Positions 1 to 12,169 of a DNA stretch of 64,000 nucleotides are shown here, one piece after another. This DNA is from Neocallimastix lanati (nom. inval.) (taxonomy: Eukaryota > Neocallimastigomycota > Neocallimastigomycetes > Neocallimastigales > Neocallimastigaceae), in NCBI GenBank assembly GCA_016946835.1, contig JACVTC010000112.1:550001-614000 (forward strand), given 5' to 3'. The notes below the pieces were generated by a model. It was not told the origin of the DNA. It made no database searches and saw only the letters and a program-made list of their open reading frames with translations. Positions within the stretch are counted from its first letter, which is position 1. Each line of letters begins with the position of its first letter. A program made the translations under genes and the position numbers.

Positions 1-750
1 TTTTGTTTTAAAAATTTAAAATGACAAATTTTTAAACATAAAATTTATGATTTATAAATTTTGCTTATTTATTTTATTAAAAAAAAATAATAATAAAAAA
101 TAAAAAAAAAAAATAAAAAATAAAAAAAAATAAAAAAAAATAAAAAAAAAAAATTGTATTATTATTATTATAATTTTTATTATTATTATTATTCTATATA
201 TAATTTTCAAACTTTTTTTTAATAAACGATTTAATAAAATAAATATTACATAAATAGTATCGAATGTTAAATGATACATAAATTATAATATTTTTTATGT
301 ATATTTTATAATTATTTATATTAATTTATTATGGAAATCAAATAATTAATAAAAATATGTTTATGATTAGATTTATTTAATAAATTGTTCATAACATATA
401 TTTACAATATAATAAAAAAAAAAAGTTTAAACTTTATTAAATATATATTAAATATATACTTTTTTTTAAAAAAAAAAATAAAAAAAATAAAAAATTCTTA
501 TTAAAAAAAATATATATATAATATATATTTAAAAAATTTATTAACAAAAAAAAAAAAAAAAATAATAAATATATATATAATAAAATAATTATTAACAAAT
601 ATATATATATATATATATAAACTATTATTTTATCTTTTGTAAAAATTTAAACCTCTTATTTTATTTTTTATAATTATTATCGTAATTGACCAAGTTATTA
701 TAATGTACTAATATACATTAAATAAAAAATAAAAAAAAAATATAAAATAT
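1..750. other. AT-only intergenic DNA
   Basis: Low-complexity A/T sequence with A and T runs, AT dinucleotide stretches and ATT repeats. I see no coding region; the one open frame here (52-279, minus) is a translation of homopolymers. Confidence 0.8.
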
Positions 751-879
751 TTTTTTTTTTTTTTTTTTGATTAGATATAAACTTTATTTTTTAATATTTA
801 TTAAAAAAAAAATTAATGAAAAGAAATTATATGAAATTATTTATATTAATATTAAAAAAACTATATTATGAATTTCAAA

Positions 880-1420
880 GACAAAATGGTCTCTAACTTT
901 TCCCATTAATCAGTGAAAACTTCTTGTAAATTAAAATTATCATTTCAACTATATCTTTAATATTTCTTTGTTTTATCGTTTTTACGGTGACACTCTTGAC
1001 AACGATAGGTCAAATGATATTTAACTCATTAATCACAATTGGTATAATATTAATAAGTTATTCCACAAGCCCTATAATATTTGGAATCAGAAAAGAAAAC
1101 TTTCTAAAAGATGTTTAAAAAATATTATTAATAAATCGTCTTCTTTCCCTCGGTCAATTAAGGAGATTTCAAATATTGCGTTTCCATCCAAAAAGGAGAA
1201 ACAATATTTAAAATTGATATTATCTTCAAAATTTTCCTCTAAATTATCAGGATTATCCAAATATTTCTCATAAGTTATCAATAATATTAATAAAATTTTA
1301 ATAAAAAAATTGAAAAAGTTAAAACCTAAATTCTTTAAATATAGGACATAAAATTAGACACACTATTACTATCACCACAACAAGGACTACATGTTGAACA
1401 TTTTGCAGATACAAAATAAT
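880..1420 (-). pseudogene. LINE ORF remnant: Cys/His region and C-terminus
   Basis: In three frames the minus strand gives peptides matching the C-terminal third of the younger LINE protein. A Cys-rich stretch at about 1330-1410 contains CSTCSPCCGD (compare CPKSFPCCGED). A 64-residue open stretch at 1087-1281 carries NFEDNINF (compare NFEDYINH). Then PNIIGLVE..INIIPIV at about 990-1085 matches PKIVGLAEFLTSAIPII, and FSLINGKS at about 905-930 matches SSSINGES. Frameshifts and stops separate these pieces, so it is non-functional. It belongs to the old interrupted LINE. Confidence 0.7.
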
Positions 1421-1620
1421 AATAATAATAGTAATAAAATATATATATTATAAAAATATTTTTCTCTTATAACATTATAACTATATTAGTCTTTAATATA
1501 TTTATATCTGAAAAATAAATTTAATAAAATATTGAATAAAAGATTAGTTTAATAATTATAATTATGAATAAAGAAGAAAAGATAAAAGAATAATAATTTT
1601 TAATTACTATTAATTTATTA

Positions 1621-1667
<47 letters not shown>

Positions 1668-1708
1668 ACTATTATTTGAGTTTAATGAACTTGAAGACCT
1701 AGTTCTTT

Positions 1709-2000
1709 TTATTTTTTTACAGACGTAATTATTGCGAATCTTAACTTTATATATTAATTACATGAATATTTTTTTTTTTTTTATAAAAAAAAAATAAATA
1801 TATTTATTTGTTCAATTTGTACATAATAATATTTTAAAGAGTAATATGAAATAAAAAGTAATATTCAAAATAAAGTGTATAAATAAACTCAGAAAAAAGT
1901 TTATATACAATGAACTTCACTTCCAGATTATAAAATTTCTGTTTAAAAGGAAATCTTATTCCAGATTAGGGTTTGAATTGACTATCTGAAAGTAGGAATA
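1709..2000 (-). mobile_element. Family-B short retroelement, copy 2 (truncated)
   Basis: Minus-strand sequence closely similar to the 2453-2806 and 42437-42720 copies. It shares CCCTAATC, a motif like GGAGGTGAGGTTCG near its middle, AATTATTGCGAA near the 3' end and a short A-rich tail (T-rich on the plus strand at about 1706-1715). It is shorter at the 5' end than the other copies, which is typical of incomplete reverse transcription. It sits at the end of an old RT fragment (IPTF...), so it probably inserted into the old LINE. A clear target-site duplication was not found. Confidence 0.65.
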
Positions 2001-2004
2001 TTAT

Positions 2005-2452
2005 TAGTGAGATTATTAATAATACATGATGAGCTTTTCCATTTTCTAAAGTAGCGTAATTGAGATATAGCACAGACAGCTGAAAGATGAGGTATTCTCA
2101 ATTCACGAGTAATATCATAGAGACTAACAGAAGAATTAAGAGATTTAAATCCATAACTCCAATAAAGTCCTCTATTAATAATTTTTTGAGCTTTAGAGCA
2201 TCTGTTCTTATTTGAACGAAAAAGAGGAGCATAGTATAAGACAAAACTAAGAATAAACGAAATTAAAATATATTTCTTCAATGGGAGAGGAATAGATTTA
2301 TTAATAAGAAATCGAAAGTACGAATTTAATTTGACATTTAAATTACTGTTTAATTTGGATTGTATAGGTTTCAATGATAAAGATTCATCAAAAGGAATAC
2401 CAAGATAAGTATAGTTATCAGTTTTAGGTAATTTGTTACTACCAATAAAGAA
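2005..2452 (-). pseudogene. LINE reverse transcriptase remnant (post-palm region)
   Basis: From 2452 downwards on the minus strand the frame reads FFIGSNKLPKTDNYTYLGIP and continues into a 130-residue open stretch at 1982-2374. It matches the younger LINE protein after its FADD motif (SSYIYLGIPFSDD, KVIYYSPLLGSNKS, LSIPPIAGICAALQIKSFAKW). The last ten or so codons (to 1982) already lie in the adjoining family-B copy. The FFIGS codons occur at both ends of the 2453-2806 insertion, as expected for a target-site duplication, and link this piece to the palm fragment at 2807-3157. Non-functional fragment. Confidence 0.75.
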
Positions 2453-2806
2453 TTTTTTTTTTATAGCTGCAATTATTGCGAACTTTAATCTTTATTTATT
2501 TATTCTTATATAAAATACATGAATACTTTTAATTAGAGTAAAAAAATAAAAAAACACAGAATTAATAAAATAAATAAATATTATTTGTCCAATATGAACA
2601 TAATAATAAAGAAATAGTAACGTGAAATAAAAAGTAATAATCAAAAATAAGTGTATAAATAAATTCAGAAAAAAGTTCATATGCAACGAACCTCACCTCC
2701 TTATGGATTAGGGTTTTAATTGACTATCTGAAAGAAATTATGGTCTTCTCCTTCAGAGGCATTGGCTCTGCTAGCCTGTCTTACTGCATTTTCAGCGTTG
2801 ACGCTC
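2453..2806 (-). mobile_element. Family-B short retroelement, copy 1, with target-site duplication
   Basis: A 354-bp insertion bounded by the direct repeat CCAATAAAGAA (2442-2452 and 2807-2817). On the minus strand it ends in an A tail (T run 2453-2463), so it moved by target-primed reverse transcription. It splits the reading frame of an RT gene exactly at the duplicated codons. Its first part is open and reads NAENAVRQASRANASEGEDH, very similar to the copy at 42.44 kb; the rest is an untranslated tail. It could be a SINE or the 3' end of an unseen LINE. A GGTTCG-containing motif resembles a Pol III B box, but I cannot confirm a tRNA-like head. Confidence 0.8.
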
Positions 2807-3153
2807 CCAATAAAGAAAGATGGATCCTCGTAATTTATCGGTTTAACAAAGTTAAGCAATTTTACAACAACAAGAGTAGCACACTTATTAATTCCAAAAG
2901 TTATTTCATTTTGAATAGCCCATTCATGAACTTTATTCACAATTTTCTTAGGAATTAGTTTAGATGGAGTATCTAAAACAATATCATCGGAAAAAAGTCC
3001 ACCACAACAATATTGAGAATCTAAATTTACACCATACTTATCACAATTATCCAGTATATCATTAATGAACAAATTGAATAAAATAGGAGATAGAGGACAT
3101 CCTTGTCTAACACCACGATTAATCGAAAATTCTTCTGAGAGATTACCATTACA

Positions 3154-3157
<4 letters not shown>
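2807..3157 (-). pseudogene. LINE reverse transcriptase remnant (palm)
   Basis: Minus-strand frame containing GVRQGCPLSPILFNLFINDI and then SDDIVL where the catalytic F/YADD motif belongs, so the first motif residue (A) is replaced by S. It starts at the target-site duplication of the younger LINE (FCNG codons) and stops at the duplication of the family-B insertion (FFIGS codons). The N-terminal continuation, SSKARVFCNG, lies at 5185-5217, on the far side of the younger LINE. Decayed fragment. Confidence 0.8.
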
Positions 3158-3190
<33 letters not shown>

Positions 3191-5184
3191 GACAGAGAAG
3201 AGAATACACTTCCAAAACTTTATTAAATTTTATTTTAAAAAATACATGTAGGTGAAAAGTACATTTGAAATTAAAAATAAAAAATTTAAAAAATAAAAAA
3301 ATAAAAAGCTCGAAAATACTATGTATTTCGGCAAGTTGTACTTTGCGGGAATTTTTCCCTTCCTAACAAATAAAAAAGAAATAAAACCTAGAAGTAACAT
3401 CTTTAAAATAGATAGTGTGGCGTCCACTAAACTCTCCCCGGATTCACCATTTATTGAACTACTAGGGCAAGATTCATCCTTCGTAGAAATAGATGATGAT
3501 CCTGTATTATCATTATGCCTTATCAGTACGACGTCGACGCTCTTGGTTAAGTTTGGTATTTTGCAATACCTATCAAATAATAGCTCAAACGAACTACTTA
3601 TGATAGGTATTGCACTTGTTAAGAATTCCGCCAAGCCCACAATTTTTGGAACAGGTGACTCAGATGAACCTTTAAAAAGTAGTTCATTTAAATGTCTCTG
3701 TTCCCCACTATCGAAATGTAGCTCATTTAAAACTAAAGTCCCACCAAGAAGGATCAAGTATATATAATGATTGATATAATCTTCAAAATTAGAAATAGAG
3801 TCATAGGAAGAAAGAGGATTAAGCGCTCTAATCTTCCTAAGGAATAAAACATAGAGATTATCGATGAAATTTAATGAATTCCATCGAAAAGATGCAAGAG
3901 CATCGCATTTAAAAATCCAATGTTCAAAAGATTGTTTATCTTCGCCACAACAGGGGAAAGACTTGGGACAATCTTCTGAAACTCTACCCATTCTAATAGC
4001 AATAGTAGTATTGTATTTATAACCACAGCGTAAACGTATAATCCACGAAAACCCTAAGTTGAATTGGGGATATTTTAAACTAAGTATAATTATAGCTTTA
4101 TTGTTTGAGAAGTTATTACAATCGTAATTTTGACCTTTAATACCTTGAAATTTGGCAACTGATTTCCAGTAACGTTCTAAAATATCGTCATATTTTTCAC
4201 ATTTATATTTTTTGATTTTTTTATACAGTGTTCTAGATTCTTTAGTCCAGGAATAATAAGGCATTTTGGGAATAGATTTAATAAGATCCTTTATAATACA
4301 GTTTGATTTACTCCATTTTGCAAATGATTTAATCTGTAAGGCTGCGCAGATACCAGCAATAGGAGGAATGCTTAGATCTCGAGATAAAGCATAAGTACTC
4401 ATAGTAGAATTATGTCTAATATAGTCATTGTCTTCTGAACTTGTTTTACCATTTTTAGAGAATGAGCCGATACACCAAAATAGACCAGTATTAATTAATG
4501 TTTGAATTCTGGCCGTTCTAGATTTGTTTGAACCAAGTAAAGGAGAATAATAAATTACTTTACTAATAACAAAGGATTGAAGAACTTTTTTCTTGTATGC
4601 AATAGGGATAAGTTTATTTGAGAAGAAATGTGTAAACGAAAGAAGGGATTTTCTAACTTTAAAATGCATGTGAGATATAATGTGTTCTAGTAAGAGATCA
4701 TCAGAAAAAGGAATACCAAGATAAATATAACTAGACACTATAGGAATAGCATTCATTCCTAAATAGAAGGTTGGGTCACTATAGTTTGGAGGAGATTGGA
4801 AGTTCATTGGTTTTATAACCATAGTTGCACATTTTTCAATACCAAAAGTCATTTCATTTAAATTAGCCCATCTATGTACCTTTTTTAATAATTTTTCTAA
4901 ATTTTTTGCACTTGGAGCAATGAGAACAACATCATCAGCAAAGAGTCCACCACAACATTTTTTTCTTCCAATATTAACACCATATTTTTCACAATCATTT
5001 AATATATCATTGATGAATAAATTGAATAAGATCGGAGATAATGGACAACCTTGACGAACACCTCTTTTAATAGGAAATTCATTTGATAACATTGAAGCAA
5101 ATCGAGCACGAGCTTTAGATGAAGTATATAAATTACATAGAAAATCAAAACATTTACCACGTACTCCATAATGATATAACTTAG
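3158..5184 (-). mobile_element. Younger 5'-truncated LINE with poly(A) tail and 14-bp target-site duplication
   Basis: The insertion is flanked by TACCATTACAAAAA at 3144-3157 and 5185-5198. On the minus strand it ends with a 30-nt A tail (T run 3158-3187) preceded by a 3' UTR of about 42 nt. The element starts inside RT, so the endonuclease half is missing, as in most LINE insertions. The duplicated bases lie in the RT codons FCNG of the older LINE, which shows directly that one LINE landed in another. Its frame is still open for more than 640 codons, so this insertion is much younger than its host. Confidence 0.85.
3230..5184 (-). CDS. LINE reverse transcriptase, C-terminal two thirds (5'-truncated)
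   Basis: RNA-dependent DNA polymerase of a non-LTR retrotransposon. The open frame enters at the 5' truncation point (TKLYHYGVRGKCF...) and the first Met is at 5092, giving 620 codons, so that ATG is not the original start. Visible parts, counted from that Met: GVRQGCPLSPILFNLFINDI (11-30), the catalytic FADD box (51-54), the thumb/connection, and a Cys/His zinc-binding region CPKSFPCCGEDKQSFEHWIFKC at about 374-395. A hydrophobic tail of about 50 residues with membrane-segment character ends the protein. The N-terminal RT motifs and the APE endonuclease are absent, so it cannot be autonomous. The RT fragment at 55.6 kb and the APE ORF at 56.0 kb could be the missing parts of the same family. 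A long antisense frame at 3321-3767 is a shadow. Confidence 0.85.
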
Positions 5185-5283
5185 TACCATTACAAAAAAC
5201 ACGAGCTTTAGAGGTATGTTAATGATATATTGTTATTGTATATTGATTATACTAGCTATATTATTATATTAATATTTTTGGAC

Positions 5284-5287
<4 letters not shown>

Positions 5288-5318
<31 letters not shown>

Positions 5319-5450
5319 GGCAGCAAACTTGTTTCATCTTTATTAATTAAATATTTGATAAAATACATGTAATAAAATAATAAAAAAAAAAAGATAAAAA
5401 AATAAACAAAAAAATAAAACACAAAATAAAATAAAATAATGGTATAATAT
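5288..5450 (-). mobile_element. Very short LINE 3'-end insertion with target-site duplication
   Basis: About 163 bp between direct repeats TTTTTGGACGTAT (5275-5287 and 5451-5463). On the minus strand it ends in an A tail (T run 5288-5315) and has the same kind of 3' end as the other elements here (TTTATTA...AAAATACATG near the tail). It carries no coding sequence, so reverse transcription stopped almost at once. Confidence 0.75.
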
Positions 5451-5463
5451 TTTTTGGACGTAT

Positions 5464-5548
5464 ATTTTTAATTAATTATATATATATATAATAGCAAATG
5501 TAATAAATTAATAATAAATAATAATATTAATTATTTTTATATATTAGT

Positions 5549-5579
<31 letters not shown>

Positions 5580-5876
5580 GCATGTATATTGTTATTATGA
5601 TATATATTACTATGAAAAATTTATTAAAAATATATAAAAATTAATGATAAATGATTAATACTTTAATGGTCAGTTTAAATAAATGATATACATTTATTTT
5701 AATGATAATACAATAAATTAAACAAGTGTAATATTAAAATAATTTATAGATATATTTATAATATTTATATATATATATTCCTATTTCAATTATTACTATT
5801 ATTTAATTTTTTTTTTTTTTTTTTTATTATTATTATTATTTTTATTTTTATTATTATTATTTTTGTACTATATATA
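5464..5876. other. AT-rich intergenic DNA
   Basis: Between the LINE cluster and the 3' end of the BRO1 gene. Contains (TTTA)n and T runs; no gene seen. The 3' UTR of the BRO1 gene must lie in its right part. Confidence 0.7.
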
Positions 5877-6966
5877 TTATATTTTATTTTTATAGCTATT
5901 GTTTGATGGATAAGGATAATATGACTGAGTTGGGTTAGTAGATGGATAAGCATTAGGATAAACACCAGTAGATTGTTGACCAGTTACACGAGAAGGAAGT
6001 GGTGGTGGTGTGCTTATACCATTTGTACTATGTGAGGTATCCATTAAATTACTATAAGAAATACTGGAGGTTAATTCATTAATTCGTTCCTTCATATCTA
6101 ATTTACGAGCAAAAATGAAATCACTAACATTTGTACTTAAAACTTTAAGAAGAGAGTTAATTTTAGAATGGAAATTAATACCTTCATCTAAATTCATACA
6201 AATTTCTTCATAAATCTTGTAAGAATCTTCTAAACTTTTTAAGGCATTTTCTCTTTCAATAAGTAAATTATCCTTATATTTCTTCAATACGAACACTGAA
6301 TTTAATTCAACAATTTCATTAGTAAGATTCTTTAATCCTTCAACGAAATCATTAACAATTTGTCTATCAGTACCATACTTTTGTAATTCTTCACCAACAA
6401 TCTTTTCTTTATTAATTTCTTCTTTGTTAGTAATTAACTTTAATACAACATTATTGATAGTATCATTTTTACACTTCTCATTAAGATTCTTAATAATAGT
6501 TTGCTTTTGTTCAAGAGATTGTTCAAATTGTTTCATTTTCTCCTTTAAGTTTATTACCTCTGGATTATTTTTAACATTAAGAGAAGCATTTGGACGACAA
6601 GCTGGAATAGATGCTTCAAGCTCTTCTTTTGTAGAGCTTAAAGTTTCAATACCAACAATATTTTTATCAATTTTATCACGAATTACACCATCAGCTATTA
6701 CAGCTTGAACAATCTTTTCTTCATAACTTTTTAATTTTTCCATTAAGCCTCTATTTAAATTACGAGATATTTCTCTAGTCCACCTTTCACCAAATTGTTT
6801 CTTTGCAGCTAAATCGTCATTTTCTTCTTCATTTAAGTCCTTCTTTAACTATTAATATAAATAAAAACAATATAATATAATATTTATTAATTTATTTATT
6901 AATTTATTTATTCATTTATTTATTCATTTATTTATTCATTTTTTTTATTTAGTTTGTTATTTATAT

Positions 6967-7029
<63 letters not shown>

Positions 7030-7634
7030 TTAAAATACCTTATCAATAATTTGTAAGTTATCTTGTGAAATAGCAGAAACCTTGGCAAATGTTTCTTCAA
7101 TAGTCTTTAAACCACCTTTTCTAATAACAATATTAGATCTTTCAATAACAGATTGTGGTAAACCGTGAGTTTGTTCTAAAGCATCAATAGAAGCATTAAT
7201 ATTTAATGAAGATACCTTACTATTAACATTATCATTATTATTACATATTTAAATAGTTAATATTTATATTTTTTAAAAAAATTTATATTATGAATATTAA
7301 TTTCTATTATTATTATTATGTATATTAAAAGTTATTGCTCTTACTCCTCACAAGTTTGACATTCAGACTTTAATCGATTAATAATATTAGCGACTAATTG
7401 TTCTTTATTAGTATTATAATTAACAATGACTTCATGATAATTAAATGGAATCAAACAATCGAATAATGGTTTTCCAACAATTCCTTCTAAAGCCTTTTGA
7501 TCTAAAGGTGGTATTGATTTAACCATAACAGCACCATCAATAGCTTTAAGTTTACTAAAATCTGGAACAAGCTAAATGTTTTAATATTTAAAATATTAAT
7601 TCAAAAAAAAAAAATAAAAAAAAATAAAAAATAA

Positions 7635-7665
<31 letters not shown>

Positions 7666-8962
7666 TAAAAAATAAAAATAAAAATAAAAATAAAAATAAA
7701 AATAAAAAAATAAAAAAATAAAAAATAAAAATAAAAATAAAAATAAAAATAAAAATAATATATAATAAATAAAAATAAATAAAAAATATAAAAATTAATA
7801 TATTACTAAGTTATTTATTATATATAATTTGCTTAGATCCTTAGATCTTATAATATTAAATATATAAAGTAAATATAAATTGAATAACTTACATCCATAT
7901 AAATCTTATCATTACTATCATTTTCTTCCTTAACTCTACCACTAACAAATTTTGTAAAGGACTAAAAAAAAAATTATAAAATAAAATTATTGAATAAAAT
8001 TAATCATGAATAATAGTAATAAATAATAATAAATAATTAATTGTTAATAAATAAATAAATTAATATAAAAATAATAATTAAAAATACCTTTAGGTCTTCA
8101 TAATAATCATTTTGTAAATGTTGTTTTAAACCTTTACATTTTAACATAAGCTTTTCAGCTTCTTGTAAACAAGAAATTTGATCACCATATTTACAATTAT
8201 CATAGTTAACCATAGCATAACGAACTAAGGAAGCAGCTTCTAAATAATACATCTTACTTAAAGTGTATGAAATCCATTCCTTTTTATTTTATTTTATTTT
8301 ATTTTATTTTATTTTATTTTATTTTATTTTATTTTATTTTATTTTATTTTATTTTATTTTATTTTATTTTATTTTATTTTATTTTATTTTATTTTATTTT
8401 ATTTTATTTTATTTTATTTTATTTTATTTTATTTTATTTTATTTTATTTTATTTTATTTTATTTTATTTTATTTCATTTTATTTATTTTTTATTTATTTA
8501 ATTGAATTTGTTTTGATATTCAATGAAATAAAATGGAAATATACATATATTTTTTAATATATATAAAATATAGAAGAAAAAAATAATAATAATAATAATA
8601 TAAAAATATAAAAATAATAACAAAATATTACCTGTGGTATAATATTATTGTTTGAACCAACTTTGTAGGCTTCACAGTATAAACTAGAAGCTGCTTTAGC
8701 TAATTTCATGATAGTACCATTTTTCATTTTACTTAAAACAGCCTTCTTCCAGAAACATTCTTGAGCCTGAGCTAACATTAAATTGATTAAATAATCAAGC
8801 GAATTCGGTAACATATCTGTTGGAACTGGACATTTTAGTGATCCATGAAGTTCATCCTTCAAATAAGAAAAAATACCTGCAGCCCGCTAAATATTATATT
8901 AAAAATGAGTATTATAATATCATATATTCATTTTTAGTAATTTATTTTTTAATTTAATCTAT

Positions 8963-9053
<91 letters not shown>

Positions 9054-9808
9054 TTTTTTTATAATAATAAGCTTACTTGAAAATAAATACAAGCATTCTT
9101 AACATCGTCAGGATTCTCTAAATTTTCTTTAGTGCCGACATTACTCAACATCGCACCGATATTAAATAAAACGCAAGCTTTTTCATATTCAACAGAAGAA
9201 ATATTAACATATTTCTTGTCTTTGCCAAAAGATGGAGTCCATGAGAAAACACATGTAATCTTTTTTTTTTTTTTTTTTTTGGTTTAATTAAAATAAATAT
9301 AAATTTATAGACCATATATGTAAAAATTAATATTATAAAATATATAAATATTTATGTATGTCAATTAATATATCTTATAAAACAAACCTTATTATCTTCT
9401 AATGGGAATTTAGCGCAGAGATAAACTAATTGACCATAATATCTTTAAATACAATAAATAAATAAATAAATAATTTTATTTAAAAAATAATAAAATTAAA
9501 ATGTTTTTCTTGACTATTTATATCTATTGATTTTTATTTCACTTCTATATATATATATATGTATATTTCATTATAAATAAATAAAGAAATTAAAAAAAAA
9601 TAAATAAAACTCAAATTTACTTATATAAAACATTAACAGAATTGTCACAAATTGGTAAATTGATGATATCATTTCTAATTTTTTCGAATTGGTTTAAATC
9701 TTCTGTATATGCAGTCGGATCTTCATCATAAGTAATTGAAATATATTGCTTAATTGCTGCACTTACTGAATTTGGTTTAGTTTTTCTTAAGTCAATACCT
9801 AACATCAT
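5877..9808 (-). CDS. BRO1-domain protein (ALIX / Bro1 / Rim20 family), nine exons
   Basis: Adaptor of the ESCRT system. Family members bind ESCRT-III (Snf7) through the BRO1 domain and act in endosomal sorting (Bro1/ALIX) or pH signalling (Rim20/PalA). Exons, minus strand: 9621-9808, 9388-9442, 9077-9259, 8632-8886, 8088-8252, 7893-7961, 7345-7571, 7039-7219, 5877-6848. All introns are GT..AG and in phase, giving 764 residues. The BRO1 domain fills about 1-365, with family motifs such as KYYGQLVYLCAKFP, VEYEKACVLFNIGAMLSN and LAQAQECFWKKAV. A mostly helical V-like domain follows, containing GERWTR. A short Pro/Tyr/Ser tail (PPPLPSR, PYPS) ends it, much shorter than in ALIX. Two ATGs open the frame; I took the first. 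Length (ScBro1 is longer, Rim20 shorter) does not decide between Bro1 and Rim20. Introns hold long (TTTA)n and (TTTTA)n repeats. Confidence 0.88.
6955..7031. repeat. (TTTA)n microsatellite in BRO1 intron
   Basis: Tetranucleotide TTTA repeated about 19 times, in the intron between exons 8 and 9 of the BRO1 gene. A similar tract lies at 8958-9055 in the intron between exons 3 and 4, and (AAAAT)-type repeats at 7600-7755 in the intron between exons 6 and 7. Confidence 0.9.
8282..8475. repeat. (TTTTA)n microsatellite in BRO1 intron
   Basis: Nearly perfect pentanucleotide array of about 38 units in the intron between exons 4 and 5 of the BRO1 gene. It is the same pentamer (other strand) as in the satellite at 28.8-35.0 kb and the array at 21.6 kb. 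The open frames across it are not genes. Confidence 0.95.
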
Positions 9809-10923
9809 TTTGTTTATTATTTAGCTCTTTATATATATATATATAATTATAAATAATTGTTTATTGATTGATTATCAAATTGAATGTTTTTGAATAATAA
9901 GAAAACCTTTTTAAAATAAAATTATCATAAATATAAAGCAAAAAATATATATTTATTATATTTAATTGTATATTGTAATATATGTAAGTAAAAGTTTTTT
10001 ATTTGCTTTAAAATATTTTTGTATTTATATATATACCTTTTTTATTTTTTTTTTTTTTTAATTATATCTTCTTTTATTTATTTATATACTTATTTTTTAT
10101 TAGGTCTTTTTTTTTTCTTTGTTCTGTTTTTTGTTTGATTTTATTTTTATTTATTTAATAGTTTATTATTTTCTAATTACCAAAAGATAAATATCAAATT
10201 TAATATAAAATATATATATAATTACCAATTCTATTTTTCTTTAAGTTAAAGAAAAAAAATATATTTATTATTATAACTTATAAAACAATGTGTTTATATT
10301 TAATTTTTTTTTTTTTCAAATATTTTAATAAAAAAAAAAAAACCTATCTTTATATAATAATTAAATTAATTATACGAAAATAATTTTTATGTCATTTAAT
10401 AAAAATTTTATTAAATATGAATCAAACATTTTATTTATATATATTAATAAAATCGAATTAAAATCAAATTATAAGAATAAAGATTTTTCTAAAAATTAAA
10501 TATTCCTCTTTTTTATATTCATTTTATTTTTTTTAAATTTTAAATTAAAAATAAAACTTTATAATATACTATTATATATTTTATTAATTAAATCAATATA
10601 AATATATAGCAATTAATAATTGTAATACTAAAATTTTTCTTTTGAATTTCTTAAAAGGCTATACATAATAAAGTTTTATTTCTTTTTTTTTTTTCTGGAA
10701 ATCAGTATTATATTAATTTATATTAATATTCATTATTAATAAAATCATAATTTTATAATTTTTGTAAAAACAATAAAATAAAATAAAATAAATATAAAAT
10801 ATATACATATATAAAATATAAGATTATACAGAAAAAATAATACTATTATTAATAAACATAATTAATTTTTATGGTTTATTTAAAAATAATTTATTTGCTT
10901 TTTGTTATTTTATTAATTATTTT

Positions 10924-10956
<33 letters not shown>

Positions 10957-11145
10957 TTTGAAATTATTAATATACATTAATAGAATATATTATAAAAACT
11001 TTATTTCATATTATTTTATTGATAGATAATTATTTATCTATTATATAGAACTCTATATTAATTTTTTTTTTTTTTTTTAAATATATTCATTGAATATATT
11101 AATGCAATTAGCTAATTTATTTTATATTTCATTATTCTCTCCTCC
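9809..11145. other. AT-rich intergenic DNA between BRO1 and prenyltransferase genes
   Basis: Contains the promoter side of the BRO1 gene and the 3' flank of the prenyltransferase gene. Only A/T-rich sequence with T runs (about 10921-10960, 11062-11078); no further coding region seen. Confidence 0.7.
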
Positions 11146-12132
11146 TTATTTGGTTCTTTTGTAAATACGTGCCATGAAACTAGTGAAAACTTCATGTGGA
11201 ATAATATTTGGATCAACTTTTTCAATCATAGCATTAATTTTTTTATAACTTTCTTCTTCATATTCCTTGTATAATCCTTCAATATTTAATTCCTTATATA
11301 AATCCTTAACCTTTTGAATCTTAACTGGATCGTTTTGACCATAGTTTTCCTTTAGATTAATATTATTTAAAATAATACAAATATTAATAATTACTCATTC
11401 TTGAAAATATATAATGTAATAATATTATTATTTTTATATCTATTTTATTATAATTTTACTATTATAATTATTACTATTATTTAGTTTATTATTTTAAAAT
11501 ATTTACTTCTAAGATTTGTCTTTGTTCTGGAGTACAGATGCTAAGAGTCTTATTAACAAGCCAAGAACACTTGTTATCTTGAATATCAGTACCAATCTTA
11601 CCAATTACCTTTGGATCACCATAGCAATCAAGATAATCATCCTAAAAAAAAAAAAAAAAAAAATAATGAATTAGTATTATAATAAAAATAATTTAATAAA
11701 CCCTCTATAAAAATTCTATTTAATATTATTATTCTCATTTTAATAATATTAACTTACTTGAACTTGGAAATATTCACCTAATGGGATTAAAATTTCCTTA
11801 GCAATTTTAAGTGATTCCTCATTGTTAATACCAGCCTATAAAAAAATTATTATATATTTTGTTGATTTATATTAATATTATATATATATAGTTTATTTTA
11901 TTTATCTTATTAATAAGTGATTATTTTATCTAAATTACCATAGTCATAGCTAAAGCAACTGGAAGGTAGAAGGAATAAAAAGCAGTCTTATATCTTACAA
12001 TCCAAATATACTTATCCATACTGAATTTATCAAGATTAACCTTACCTTCTGGAGCGGTAATTAAATCAATTAATTGACCTAATTCAGTAGTATAACTGAT
12101 CTATATTATATAAATGAAATATTAATATATTG

Positions 12133-12169
<37 letters not shown>

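Larger units (their letters stand above)
751..5217 (-). mobile_element. Old non-LTR (LINE) retrotransposon, interrupted by later insertions
   Basis: Reading the minus strand, pieces of one decayed LINE line up in order with the intact frame of the younger LINE at 3158-5184. The pieces are 5185-5217 (end of an RT segment), 2807-3157 (RT palm), about 2005-2452 (RT thumb and connection) and about 880-1420 (zinc-finger region and C-terminus). A T run at 751-768, the minus-strand poly(A) tail, probably marks its 3' end. The gaps are filled by the younger LINE (3158-5184), family-B copy 1 (2453-2806), family-B copy 2 (about 1709-2000) and AT-rich filler at 1420-1708. The 5' end is truncated within RT. 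I found no target-site duplication for this oldest element. The order of insertion follows from what interrupts what. Confidence 0.75.

Noticed and set aside
3321-3767. 148-codon plus-strand frame
   Set aside because: Antisense of the LINE RT gene, which has clear motifs on the other strand.
8263-8557. Open frames of 80-96 codons (FYFIL repeats)
   Set aside because: Direct translation of the (TTTTA)n array inside a BRO1 intron.
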